A stretch of 5,570 bases of DNA from Desulfonatronospira sp. GTDB lineage: Bacteria; Desulfobacterota; Desulfovibrionia; Desulfovibrionales; Desulfonatronovibrionaceae. The notes beneath the pieces were generated by a model. The model saw only the letters and a list, made by a program, of their open reading frames with translations. It made no database searches and had not been told where the DNA came from. The stretch lies in NCBI GenBank assembly GCA_003563255.1, contig PWSL01000136.1, positions 1 to 5,570 on the forward strand, written 5' to 3'. The translations under genes and the position numbers were made by a program. Below, in pieces: positions 1 to 5,570 of this stretch (positions are counted from its first letter, which is position 1; the number at the start of each line of letters is the position of its first letter).

Positions 1-68
1 CCCCGCACTTATTTTTCTGAAGGATGATTGACAGGTTTTAAAAATAAGTGCGGGGAGAGCCAGTCCCC
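1..68. repeat. Hairpin repeat element, copy 1 (probably truncated by window edge)
   Basis: Bases 1-16 (ccccgcacttattttt) are perfectly complementary to 40-55, with a 23-nt loop at 17-39. Directly after comes gagagccagtcccc. The 16 bases at 53-68 (gggagagccagtcccc) recur exactly, in inverse orientation, at 3413-3428. By analogy with copy 2, the partner of the 56-68 arm should lie just left of base 1. The hairpin is about 170 bp past the regulator's stop, so it might end transcription, but any U-tract on the minus strand would fall outside the window. It is best read as a REP-like dispersed repeat. Confidence 0.75.
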
Positions 69-239
69 GGAGGTGAATAAATAAGTTTCGCTGTAGTGCT
101 AAAAAACAAAGAAAAAAATAGCCGCTGTAATCTCAAAAGGGGTGCGGAATGTAGGCTCTATGGACATCTCATCCAGCAATCCTGTTTTTTGAGATAGCAA
201 TGCCAAATTGTGTGTTCGGGGAGGAATAGCAGAAAACAC
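69..239. other. Non-coding region downstream of the regulator gene
   Basis: No credible gene. The stretch has A-rich tracts at about 100-119 (T-rich on the minus strand), a 6-bp inverted repeat atctca/tgagat at 166-171 and 190-195, and a short direct repeat cgctgta. None makes a convincing rho-independent terminator: the T-rich run on the minus strand is not preceded by a stable GC stem. Confidence 0.5.
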
Positions 240-3200
240 TTAATGAAAAGGCAGCCTTTCCTGATCCATGCCGTACTTGTGCAGCAGGGAATATACGGTC
301 TTGCGGGAGACCCCCAGGAGCCGGGCAGTCTCTGTTTTATTACCTGAGGCCCGGTCCATGGCATCCTGCAGAGCCTTTTTTTCCCGCTCTTCCAGGGTGG
401 GGAATTCTCCTGTGCCGCTGGCCAGCCAGCCTGGAAGGTCTGCCGGGCGGATCATAGGTGCTGGGGCAGTGTCAGCCAGGGTATGCACCAGGTTGCGCAG
501 TTCACGCGCATTGCCCGGCCAGTAGTATCCGCACAGCAGTTCCATGCTCCTGGGAGACAGCTGACGGGGACGTTGCCTGGAGAGCATGTTGTATTCTTCC
601 AGGAAATGCTCGGCCAGGATAGAAATATCCTCGGTGCGCTCCCTCAGGGGAGGGATGTAGATGACTGTTTCGCAGAGTCGAAAGAAAAGGTCCTCCCTGA
701 ACAGACCCTTTTGCACCATGGCCTCCAGGTCCTGGTTGGCTGCGGCCAGAATCTTGGCTTCAATGGACCGGGGCTGGGAATCGCCCACCCTGATGACTTC
801 CCTGCATTCCAGCACCCTGAGCAGTGCAGTCTGCATCCGGGGTGGAGCCGTCTCGATCTCATCCAGCAGGATTACCCCGTTGCCCGCAGCTTCAAAATAG
901 CCTTTCTTGTTTCTTGATGCCCCGGTAAAGGCACCCTTGCAATGTCCGTAGAGTTCACTTTCCACCAGGGAAGGCGAGACATTGGGGCAGTTGACAATTG
1001 TGAATAAGCCCCGGCCCCTCAGCTCATGTATGGCTCTGGCCGCAAGATCCTTGCCTGTGCCGGTCTCTCCCATGAGCAACACCACCCTGTCCGTACCGGC
1101 CGTTGCCCTGATCCGGCTGTAGACATCACCCATGGCCCGGCTTGCCCCGCGCAGTCCGCACAACCCGCCAGGGCCGCCCCCGGCCAGGCGTTGCTCCGCC
1201 TCACTGAGCCTGTTGCGCAATTCTTCTTCACGCAGGACCTCATCCGTGATCTCCTGGAACATGAGGACCACCTGACTGACGCGACCTTCCGGACCGGGTA
1301 CCGGTGAGGATGTCAGGCGGAATATCTGCTCACCGCCATTGTGCTTTCTGCGTTTAATGCTCTTATGCACGCGGCGGTTTTCAAAAGAAGAGATACAGGG
1401 GCAGTCGCTGCAAACCATTTTGCTGACGGTATGGCAAAAGACCTGATAGCAATAGGGGGTGTTCTCGGGGCGAAGCCCGGGGAACCACTGCCTGAGCCTG
1501 GGATTGGCGCTGGTAATGCGCATTTTTTCATCAATAACAGCCACTCCCATGGCAATATTCTCAGCAATGACCCGGTAGCGGGCCTCGCTTTCCTGAAGTT
1601 CCTTACTGGTCTGCTGTCTTGACATGACATTGACCATGACCTCGGCCATAAAGCCCAGCAGGTATATTTCAGTGTCTGAAAAAACTTTTCCCTTCCTGAC
1701 TGCGTCAAAGCCGACAAAACCCAGACAAGCCCGGTTGTCCATCAAAGGGATGGAAACTATGGACTTGATACCCTGATCCTCAAAGTGTGAGCGCATGCCA
1801 GGATTTTCACTCAACTCGCCGACATCAGGGATATGAACACTCTCGCCCCGTTCATGGGCCGGCATGATTTCAGAAATAAGATCAAAGGGCACAGCCTGGA
1901 GGTTGCCGATTTCCGGTTTTATGTCTTCAGCGCACCATTCGTGCGTGTTCACTGCAATTTTACGGACATAGTCATAATTGAAAAGGTAAACCCGGTCTAC
2001 TTCCACAGACCTGCCTACAGCTTCCAGAAGCCGGCTTATTGTGTGGTCGAAATCATCCAGGGGAGCATTGATGGAGTCGGCCGCCAGCTCCATAAGCAGT
2101 CCTTCCAGGGCCTTCTGCTTGATTATGGCCCGCTCGGCCTCTTTACGCTGGGTGATATCCTGCACAAAGCCGACCACCCGCAATGGATTGCCCGCCTCAT
2201 CATATACAACCCCGGCTGATTCCCTGACCCAGCAGATCTGACCATCCTTTTTGACTATGCGATGGTCGTATTCCAGAGTAAGGCCTTCCTTCATTTCAAT
2301 AATGGGCCGGTTTGTGCTGATCACGTACTCCCTGTCGTCAGGGTGCACCCGGTCCAGAAACGCCTGATAAGTCCCCTCGAATCCGCCTTCCTGCAGACCG
2401 AACAGGGCCTCACACTCCTTTGACCAGAACAGGGTGCCCTGGTCCATGTCGTATTCCCAGACTCCTGACTGGGTCAAAGTCTGGGCCCAGGACAGCCTGG
2501 ACTGACTGGTCAGCAGTTCTTTTTGCGCATATTTTAAATCCGTAATATCCAGAGCGCTGCCAACCAGTTTTACCGGTCGGCCGTTGATTACAACCGGAGT
2601 CAGCCTGGTCAGCCAGGTCCTTTCACCGGCCGGAAGAAGCAGTATTTCTTCATAGCTGATGTTCTGCTGCAGTTCGAAACACTTGCGATAATTATCCTCT
2701 ATCCGGGCACCGAGTTCCGGCCCAAAGGCCTGCACTGGTGTTTTACCTCTGATGTCCCGCAGGTCCAGCCCGGTTTTTTCCTGATGGTAAACGTTCAGTC
2801 TCTCGATAATAAAACGGCCCTGGGGGTCGATATCAATCAAAAAGAGTGCACTTTGGACATTATTGAAGATGGTTTCATATTCTGTCAGGAGAGCGCGCCG
2901 CTCAACAGCAGCCTGTTCAAGAAGATCGGCATTGAGCTTGAGATTTAGCTGGGTGCGCACCCTGGCCCGGACTATGAGGGGATTGAAGGGTTTGGTAATG
3001 TAATCAGCAGCACCGAGCCTGAAACCGAGTTCTTCGTCCTCGTCCTGGTCCATGGCGGTGACGAAGATCACCGGGATGTCGCTGGTTTTGGCATCAGCCT
3101 TGAGGCGGCGGCAGACCTCGTAACCGTCCATGTCCGGCATCATGATGTCCAGCAGGATCAGGTCCGGCAGGGTCTTGCCATGGACAATTTCCAGGGCCGT

Positions 3201-3332
3201 GGTACCGCCCGCGGCCACCAGTACGCGGTAGTCATCATGAAGCAGAGCACTCAGGGTTTTTAGATTCGCCGGCTGATCGTCCACGATGAGGACGACAGGT
3301 TTTGGGGGTGTCTGCTGCACATACATATCCAT
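240..3332 (-). CDS. Sigma-54-dependent response regulator: REC-PAS-PAS-GAF-PAS-AAA+-HTH(Fis)
   Basis: Predicted cytoplasmic activator that uses ATP to remodel sigma-54 RNA polymerase at a bound promoter. Residues are numbered from the chosen start (1030 aa). The receiver spans about 12-127, with acidic pair D18/D19, phospho-acceptor D62 in LLDIMMPDMDG, T92 and K114. PAS-like domains lie at about 150-268 and 280-398 (the second ends WVRESAGVVYDEAG...VQDITQRKEAE). A GAF domain at about 417-570 is followed by a third PAS at about 582-700 with five clustered cysteines. A short coiled linker leads to the AAA+ domain: Walker A GETGTGKD (755-762), GAFTGA (800-805), Walker B ILLDEIE with D824/E825, and WPGNARELRN near 938-947. 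A Fis-type HTH (GNKTETARLLGVSRKTVYSLL) lies near 997-1017. The intact GAFTGA loop supports genuine sigma-54 contact. No transmembrane segment or kinase domain is seen, so phosphate should come from an unlinked kinase, with PAS/GAF adding other inputs. Signals and targets are unknown. The reading frame runs further upstream, to 3401, but the start at 3332 has a good ribosome binding site and the extra 23 codons fall largely in repeat DNA. Confidence 0.95.
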   Translation of the reverse strand: MDMYVQQTPPKPVVLIVDDQPANLKTLSALLHDDYRVLVAAGGTTALEIVHGKTLPDLILLDIMMPDMDGYEVCRRLKADAKTSDIPVIFVTAMDQDEDEELGFRLGAADYITKPFNPLIVRARVRTQLNLKLNADLLEQAAVERRALLTEYETIFNNVQSALFLIDIDPQGRFIIERLNVYHQEKTGLDLRDIRGKTPVQAFGPELGARIEDNYRKCFELQQNISYEEILLLPAGERTWLTRLTPVVINGRPVKLVGSALDITDLKYAQKELLTSQSRLSWAQTLTQSGVWEYDMDQGTLFWSKECEALFGLQEGGFEGTYQAFLDRVHPDDREYVISTNRPIIEMKEGLTLEYDHRIVKKDGQICWVRESAGVVYDEAGNPLRVVGFVQDITQRKEAERAIIKQKALEGLLMELAADSINAPLDDFDHTISRLLEAVGRSVEVDRVYLFNYDYVRKIAVNTHEWCAEDIKPEIGNLQAVPFDLISEIMPAHERGESVHIPDVGELSENPGMRSHFEDQGIKSIVSIPLMDNRACLGFVGFDAVRKGKVFSDTEIYLLGFMAEVMVNVMSRQQTSKELQESEARYRVIAENIAMGVAVIDEKMRITSANPRLRQWFPGLRPENTPYCYQVFCHTVSKMVCSDCPCISSFENRRVHKSIKRRKHNGGEQIFRLTSSPVPGPEGRVSQVVLMFQEITDEVLREEELRNRLSEAEQRLAGGGPGGLCGLRGASRAMGDVYSRIRATAGTDRVVLLMGETGTGKDLAARAIHELRGRGLFTIVNCPNVSPSLVESELYGHCKGAFTGASRNKKGYFEAAGNGVILLDEIETAPPRMQTALLRVLECREVIRVGDSQPRSIEAKILAAANQDLEAMVQKGLFREDLFFRLCETVIYIPPLRERTEDISILAEHFLEEYNMLSRQRPRQLSPRSMELLCGYYWPGNARELRNLVHTLADTAPAPMIRPADLPGWLASGTGEFPTLEEREKKALQDAMDRASGNKTETARLLGVSRKTVYSLLHKYGMDQERLPFH

Positions 3333-3338
3333 GATGCA

Positions 3339-3344
3339 TCCTTT
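3339..3344 (-). promoter_or_regulatory. Ribosome binding site that fixes the regulator start
   Basis: On the minus strand the sequence reads AAAGGA, then six bases (tgcatc), then ATG GAT ATG TAT. This Shine-Dalgarno match selects the ATG at 3332. The product then begins MDMYVQQ, 11 residues before the first receiver strand, which is normal for receiver proteins. The second ATG (3326) would sit 12 bases from the site and is less likely. Upstream in-frame ATGs (3401, 3374, 3368) fall in or next to the repeat element. Confidence 0.8.
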
Positions 3345-3352
3345 AATAAAGG

Positions 3353-3524
3353 GTAACAGTTTAGCCATTTGCATGTTGCACGGCTTCCTGCCCGGAGGCA
3401 TACAGCCCGGAGGGGGACTGGCTCTCCCAGCCCTTGTTTTATTAAGTCTGTGTTTTACATCAACAACAAAACAAGGGCTGGGGTGCCTGTCCCCTGCTTT
3501 CCTTAGAAAAGGCTAAACTGTTAC
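3353..3524. repeat. 172-bp nested inverted-repeat element (MITE-like) upstream of the regulator
   Basis: The ends are a perfect 14-bp inverted repeat: gtaacagtttagcc at 3353-3366 and ggctaaactgttac at 3511-3524. Inside lies the long imperfect hairpin of 3413-3494, plus a direct repeat cccggagg at 3391-3398 and 3406-3413. The nesting and size resemble a non-autonomous mobile element or a complex REP element. No transposase is encoded and no clear target duplication is seen at the edges. The left end is 8 bases from the regulator's ribosome binding site, so any transcript starting upstream of 3524 would carry the whole structure in its leader. Confidence 0.65.
3413..3494. repeat. Hairpin repeat element, copy 2
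   Basis: Arms at 3413-3443 and 3465-3494 pair at 27 positions with three mismatches and one unpaired base, around a 21-nt loop. The inner 15 bp (cccagcccttgtttt at 3426-3440 with its complement at 3468-3482) are perfect. The outer ends read ggggactggctct and gtgcctgtcccc. Copy 1 at 1-68 has the same agccagtcccc end and a stem of the same form but different sequence. On the minus strand no U-tract follows the stem, so it is not a standard intrinsic terminator of leftward transcription. Confidence 0.8.
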
Positions 3525-3766
3525 AATCTTGAGAGTTCAAAGTTCTTGGTTCTTCGTTCCTGGTTGTAAGAAATTATGTCAATGAATTTGGATAAATACA
3601 TAGCCTGACCCGAAAGACATATTGATCTGTCAAAAAAACTAATAAAAACAGATGATTACAAAAAAACTTTTGACTGTTCAGTTACAATAAAGGTATTGCA
3701 ATGCCATTTCCGGCCTTGCGCCATTAGTCACCACCGAGGCCCCCCTGATAAGGTTACAACAGCGGA
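3525..3766. other. AT-rich intergenic region between the two genes
   Basis: No gene found. It holds the 7-bp repeat at 3535-3569 and two similar T-rich minus-strand tracts (agtttttttg) around 3630-3670, with a 6-bp inverted repeat atctgt/acagat nearby. On the minus strand TTGACA occurs twice, within about 3570-3640, but neither has a good -10 at the usual spacing. No match to the sigma-54 consensus TGGC-N8-TGC was found by eye. The regulator's promoter probably lies here or at the edge of the repeat element but cannot be placed. Confidence 0.5.
3535..3569. repeat. Degenerate 7-bp tandem repeat
   Basis: Five adjacent heptamers read gttcaaa, gttcttg, gttcttc, gttcctg and gttgtaa. All begin gtt and four begin gttc. 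The array starts 11 bp beyond the inverted-repeat element. It resembles short heptameric repeats scattered through intergenic regions of many bacterial genomes. Function unknown. Confidence 0.6.
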
Positions 3767-5299
3767 TTATACTTTCTCCCACTCAAAACTGACCACATTG
3801 CGATCCTGACTGGAAAATTCCACGCCGATGAGATATATTTCCTGGCCGGTGAATTTTTCAGCATAACCCCTGTTCTTGATCTGATCCAGGGATTTTCCCT
3901 GACCGGTCAGTTCCACCACCTTGAATTCAAGGATGTAAATCCTGCCCTCAAAACGAATACACAAATCCAGACGTCCCTTGTTGGTTGTCTCCTCGGCCTG
4001 AACGTCCAGTCCCAGAGCTGCAAAATAGCAGTAAACAATAGATGCGTAATAACCTTCGTAGCCTGCCAGCTGGTTTTTACGGTACCAGTCATGGGGAATG
4101 GAAGCAAAAAAGGCATGAAAAATATCACCCAGACTGTCCAGATCATTGGACAGCAGAGCATCAAAAGCTGAAAACTTGGCATTCTCAGACTCTGCCAAAG
4201 TTCCGGTAAGGTAAGTAAGCAGCGAATCAGCAAGGCTCTGTTTGACCTCAAGGTTTGGATAACTCAGATTGAATCTCCTTAAGCCGGCGGTCTGCTGAAC
4301 TGCTTTTATTGTCAGATACCCGGTTTGAAAAAGCAGAGTCTCAATCTCTATCATATCAAGATCAAAACTGCCCATAAGCTTTTCGCTGGCTTTTATGGAT
4401 TCTAAGGATGGAATGGCATATTTTCTGGAATGGAGAAGCTTTATGAGAAAGCTGGGAGTACCCGTTTCAAACCAGTAGTTGGAGAATTCTTTTGATTTTA
4501 AGTAAAGTAGAATATCAAAGGGATTATATACCTCTTGCCCCAGCCAGTTGTAGCCGTTGTACCAGAGTTTGACCTGGGCCAGATCAACTCCTTCTAAATA
4601 ACCGGAAAAAACCGTTTCCAGTTCATTCTGAGTGTATCCGCACATCGCAGAGAAAGTTTTATCAAGAGTAATATCCTCTAAGTTGTTTAATCCACTGAAT
4701 AAAGACACTTTGCTGAATTTTGATACTCCGGTAATGAGCACAAATTCTATGTAAGGATCTGCGTCCTTGATAACTGAATAGTAATTCTTAAGTTCTTCCC
4801 GGATGTCTGCGGCTGTATCCCTGTTTTCAACATTGTCCAGTATGGGCTTGTCATACTCATCCACCAGGATGACCACCTTTTGGTCGTATTTTTCACTCAA
4901 AAAGTAAATTATCTTGAGAAATTTTTCCCTTAAATCATCTTCATGTATAATCAGTTCATATTCATGTTCATGACTTTCCAGGATGGCTTTGAAGCGAATG
5001 TGCAAGTCTTTAATATCACGCAGGACCCCTGATCCAAAGCTGATATGCACCACAGGATGAACTGAGTTCCAGTCCCAGTTTTCCTGCAAATACAACCCTT
5101 GAAACAAATCTTTCTTCCCCTGGTAGGCAGCCTTGATGGTGCTTAAAAGAAGGCTTTTGCCGAATCGACGGGGGCGGGAAAGAAAGTAGTATTTACCCTG
5201 AGAGGTCAATTGTTTAATATATGGGGTCTTGTCCACATAAGAGTATCCTTCCAGAATCAAATTCTCAAAAGTTTGAATTCCAATGGGCAGTTTCTTCAT
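3767..5299 (-). CDS. AAA-ATPase-like / PD-(D/E)XK nuclease-like protein (PF09820 + PF08011 type)
   Basis: About 510 residues, numbered from the chosen ATG. The N-terminus MKKLPIGIQTFENLI...YSYVDKT is the typical opening of the AAA-ATPase-like family. A degenerate P-loop RPRRFGKS is at 42-49, a Walker B-like strand VVILVDEYDKPILD near 142-155, an ITGVSKFSKVSLFSGLNNL segment near 189-207, and the family motif WYNGYNW at 246-252. The C-terminal part (about 410-495) is nuclease-like: GYEGYYASIVY, then GRLDL with D445, then YILEFKV with E458 and K460, matching the D...ExK core of the PD-(D/E)XK superfamily. The gene looks full length with an intact frame. The frame extends to a TTG at 5323 without a ribosome site; the ATG at 5299 is preferred because it gives the usual family N-terminus, although its own site (TGGA, 9 bases away) is weak. 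These proteins are often multicopy in a genome and their role is not established; nuclease and mobility or defence roles are speculation. The gene is clearly more AT-rich than the regulator, which suggests separate acquisition. Confidence 0.9.
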   Translation of the reverse strand: MKKLPIGIQTFENLILEGYSYVDKTPYIKQLTSQGKYYFLSRPRRFGKSLLLSTIKAAYQGKKDLFQGLYLQENWDWNSVHPVVHISFGSGVLRDIKDLHIRFKAILESHEHEYELIIHEDDLREKFLKIIYFLSEKYDQKVVILVDEYDKPILDNVENRDTAADIREELKNYYSVIKDADPYIEFVLITGVSKFSKVSLFSGLNNLEDITLDKTFSAMCGYTQNELETVFSGYLEGVDLAQVKLWYNGYNWLGQEVYNPFDILLYLKSKEFSNYWFETGTPSFLIKLLHSRKYAIPSLESIKASEKLMGSFDLDMIEIETLLFQTGYLTIKAVQQTAGLRRFNLSYPNLEVKQSLADSLLTYLTGTLAESENAKFSAFDALLSNDLDSLGDIFHAFFASIPHDWYRKNQLAGYEGYYASIVYCYFAALGLDVQAEETTNKGRLDLCIRFEGRIYILEFKVVELTGQGKSLDQIKNRGYAEKFTGQEIYLIGVEFSSQDRNVVSFEWEKV

Positions 5300-5349
5300 G
5301 ATAATTTGTCCAAGATGTTTCAAGTAAGAGCAATTACATTAACACTAAA

Positions 5350-5364
5350 GCGGGCCGTGCCCGC
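5350..5364. repeat. Short GC-rich hairpin upstream of the nuclease-like gene
   Basis: gcgggc, a 3-nt loop cgt, then gcccgc: a perfect 6-bp stem in otherwise AT-rich DNA, about 50 bp upstream of the nuclease-like gene's start. It could be a REP-type unit or a leader hairpin. No T-tract follows it on either strand, so it is not a terminator. Confidence 0.5.
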
Positions 5365-5384
5365 GAACCAAAAACATATTCTCA

Positions 5385-5409
5385 CGCAAAGGCGCTAAGG
5401 TCGCCAAGG
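5385..5409. repeat. Degenerate 8-bp tandem repeat (CGCNAAGG)
   Basis: Three units, cgcaaagg, cgctaagg and (t)cgccaagg, follow tctca. The form matches the 'tctcacgcaaaggcgc' type of dispersed repeat that I recall from intergenic DNA of many environmental bacteria. Function unknown. Confidence 0.55.
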
Positions 5410-5481
5410 AAGACAGGATAATTTTTTGACTGCATTTCACGAGTAAGTCACTAGGCCTTTTCCTCGACCCTGTGCTGAAAT

Positions 5482-5515
5482 AGTGGCCCCTTCGGGGCAA
5501 AAGAGACTGCCCACT
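5482..5515. repeat. Small stem-loop with alternative pairings
   Basis: gcccc/ttc/ggggc at 5486-5498 forms a tight 5-bp hairpin. It is enclosed by agtg (5482-5485) and cact (5512-5515). An alternative pairing of gggc (5495-5498) with gccc (5509-5512) is also possible. It may be a REP-like unit or a weak terminator of an unseen gene to the right; no strong T-tract adjoins it. Confidence 0.4.
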
Positions 5516-5520
5516 TTATT

Positions 5521-5565
5521 GTTCCCACGCTCTGCGTGGGAACATCTTCCGGACGCTCCGCGTCC
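5521..5565. repeat. Tandem palindrome pair (REP-like)
   Basis: First palindrome: arms gttcccacgc (5521-5530) and gcgtgggaac (5534-5543) with loop tct. Second: arms ggacgc (5551-5556) and gcgtcc (5560-5565) with loop tcc. Both share the core acgctcYgcgt, offset by 26 bp, which suggests two units of one family. Repeats of this 'cgtgggaac ... gacgc' form are, from memory, common in intergenic DNA of diverse bacteria and sometimes associated with REP-associated tyrosine transposases; none is encoded here. Confidence 0.7.
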
Positions 5566-5570
5566 ACCAA

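Noticed and set aside
483..917. 144-codon open frame on the plus strand
   Set aside because: It lies wholly antisense to the AAA+ domain of the regulator, has no recognisable motif, and is the usual shadow in GC-richer coding DNA.
1313..1717. 134-codon minus-strand frame inside the regulator
   Set aside because: It is out of frame with strongly supported PAS/GAF coding sequence, and its translation shows no domain features.
1833..2219. 128-codon plus-strand frame
   Set aside because: Antisense to the GAF/PAS region; no motif and no ribosome site stood out.
3413..3494. Rho-independent terminator
   Set aside because: The stem is strong, but the minus strand after it is GC-rich with no U-tract, and its ends match the dispersed repeat at 53-68.
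3690..3715. Sigma-54 promoter (minus-strand tggcattgcaatacc)
   Set aside because: TGGC and TGC elements are present but far too close together; the -24/-12 spacing is not met.
3907..4251. 114-codon minus-strand frame inside the nuclease-like gene
   Set aside because: Out-of-frame shadow of the PD-(D/E)XK region, which carries the conserved motifs in the other frame.
5385..5565. CRISPR array
   Set aside because: The repeats are short, differ from one another and have no regular spacer length.

Overview
The window carries two long genes, both on the minus strand, set among repetitive non-coding DNA. Domain style (a large PAS/GAF sigma-54 activator, an AAA-like/PD-(D/E)XK gene, and repeats built on 'agccagtcccc' and 'gtgcctgtcccc' ends) suggests an environmental Gram-negative bacterium, most likely a sulfate-reducer-like deltaproteobacterium (Desulfobacterota). 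This is inference from style only; no taxonomic marker gene is present.

Layout: 1-68 is a hairpin repeat, probably cut by the window's left edge. 69-239 is non-coding. 240-3332 (minus) encodes a ~1030-residue response regulator: receiver, two PAS domains, GAF, a third Cys-rich PAS, a sigma-54 AAA+ domain with intact GAFTGA, and a Fis-type helix-turn-helix. Immediately upstream of its ribosome binding site lies a 172-bp nested inverted-repeat element (3353-3524). Its inner hairpin (3413-3494) belongs to the same repeat family as the element at 1-68, so related repeats in opposite orientation bracket the regulator gene. 3525-3766 is AT-rich intergenic DNA with a degenerate 7-bp tandem repeat. 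3767-5299 (minus) encodes a ~510-residue protein with an N-terminal AAA-ATPase-like domain and a C-terminal PD-(D/E)XK nuclease-like domain. 5300-5570 holds no gene but contains several hairpins and a degenerate 8-bp tandem repeat.

The two genes are about 430 bp apart, separated by repeats, and differ in base composition, so there is no sign that they form an operon or share a pathway. The regulator is an orphan: no histidine kinase, sigma-54-dependent target gene or convincing -24/-12 promoter is visible. No CRISPR array, tRNA, rRNA, transposase or recognised defence operon was seen. The most noteworthy signals are the repeat structures around the regulator, especially the nested inverted repeat in its leader, and the regulator's long sensory architecture.
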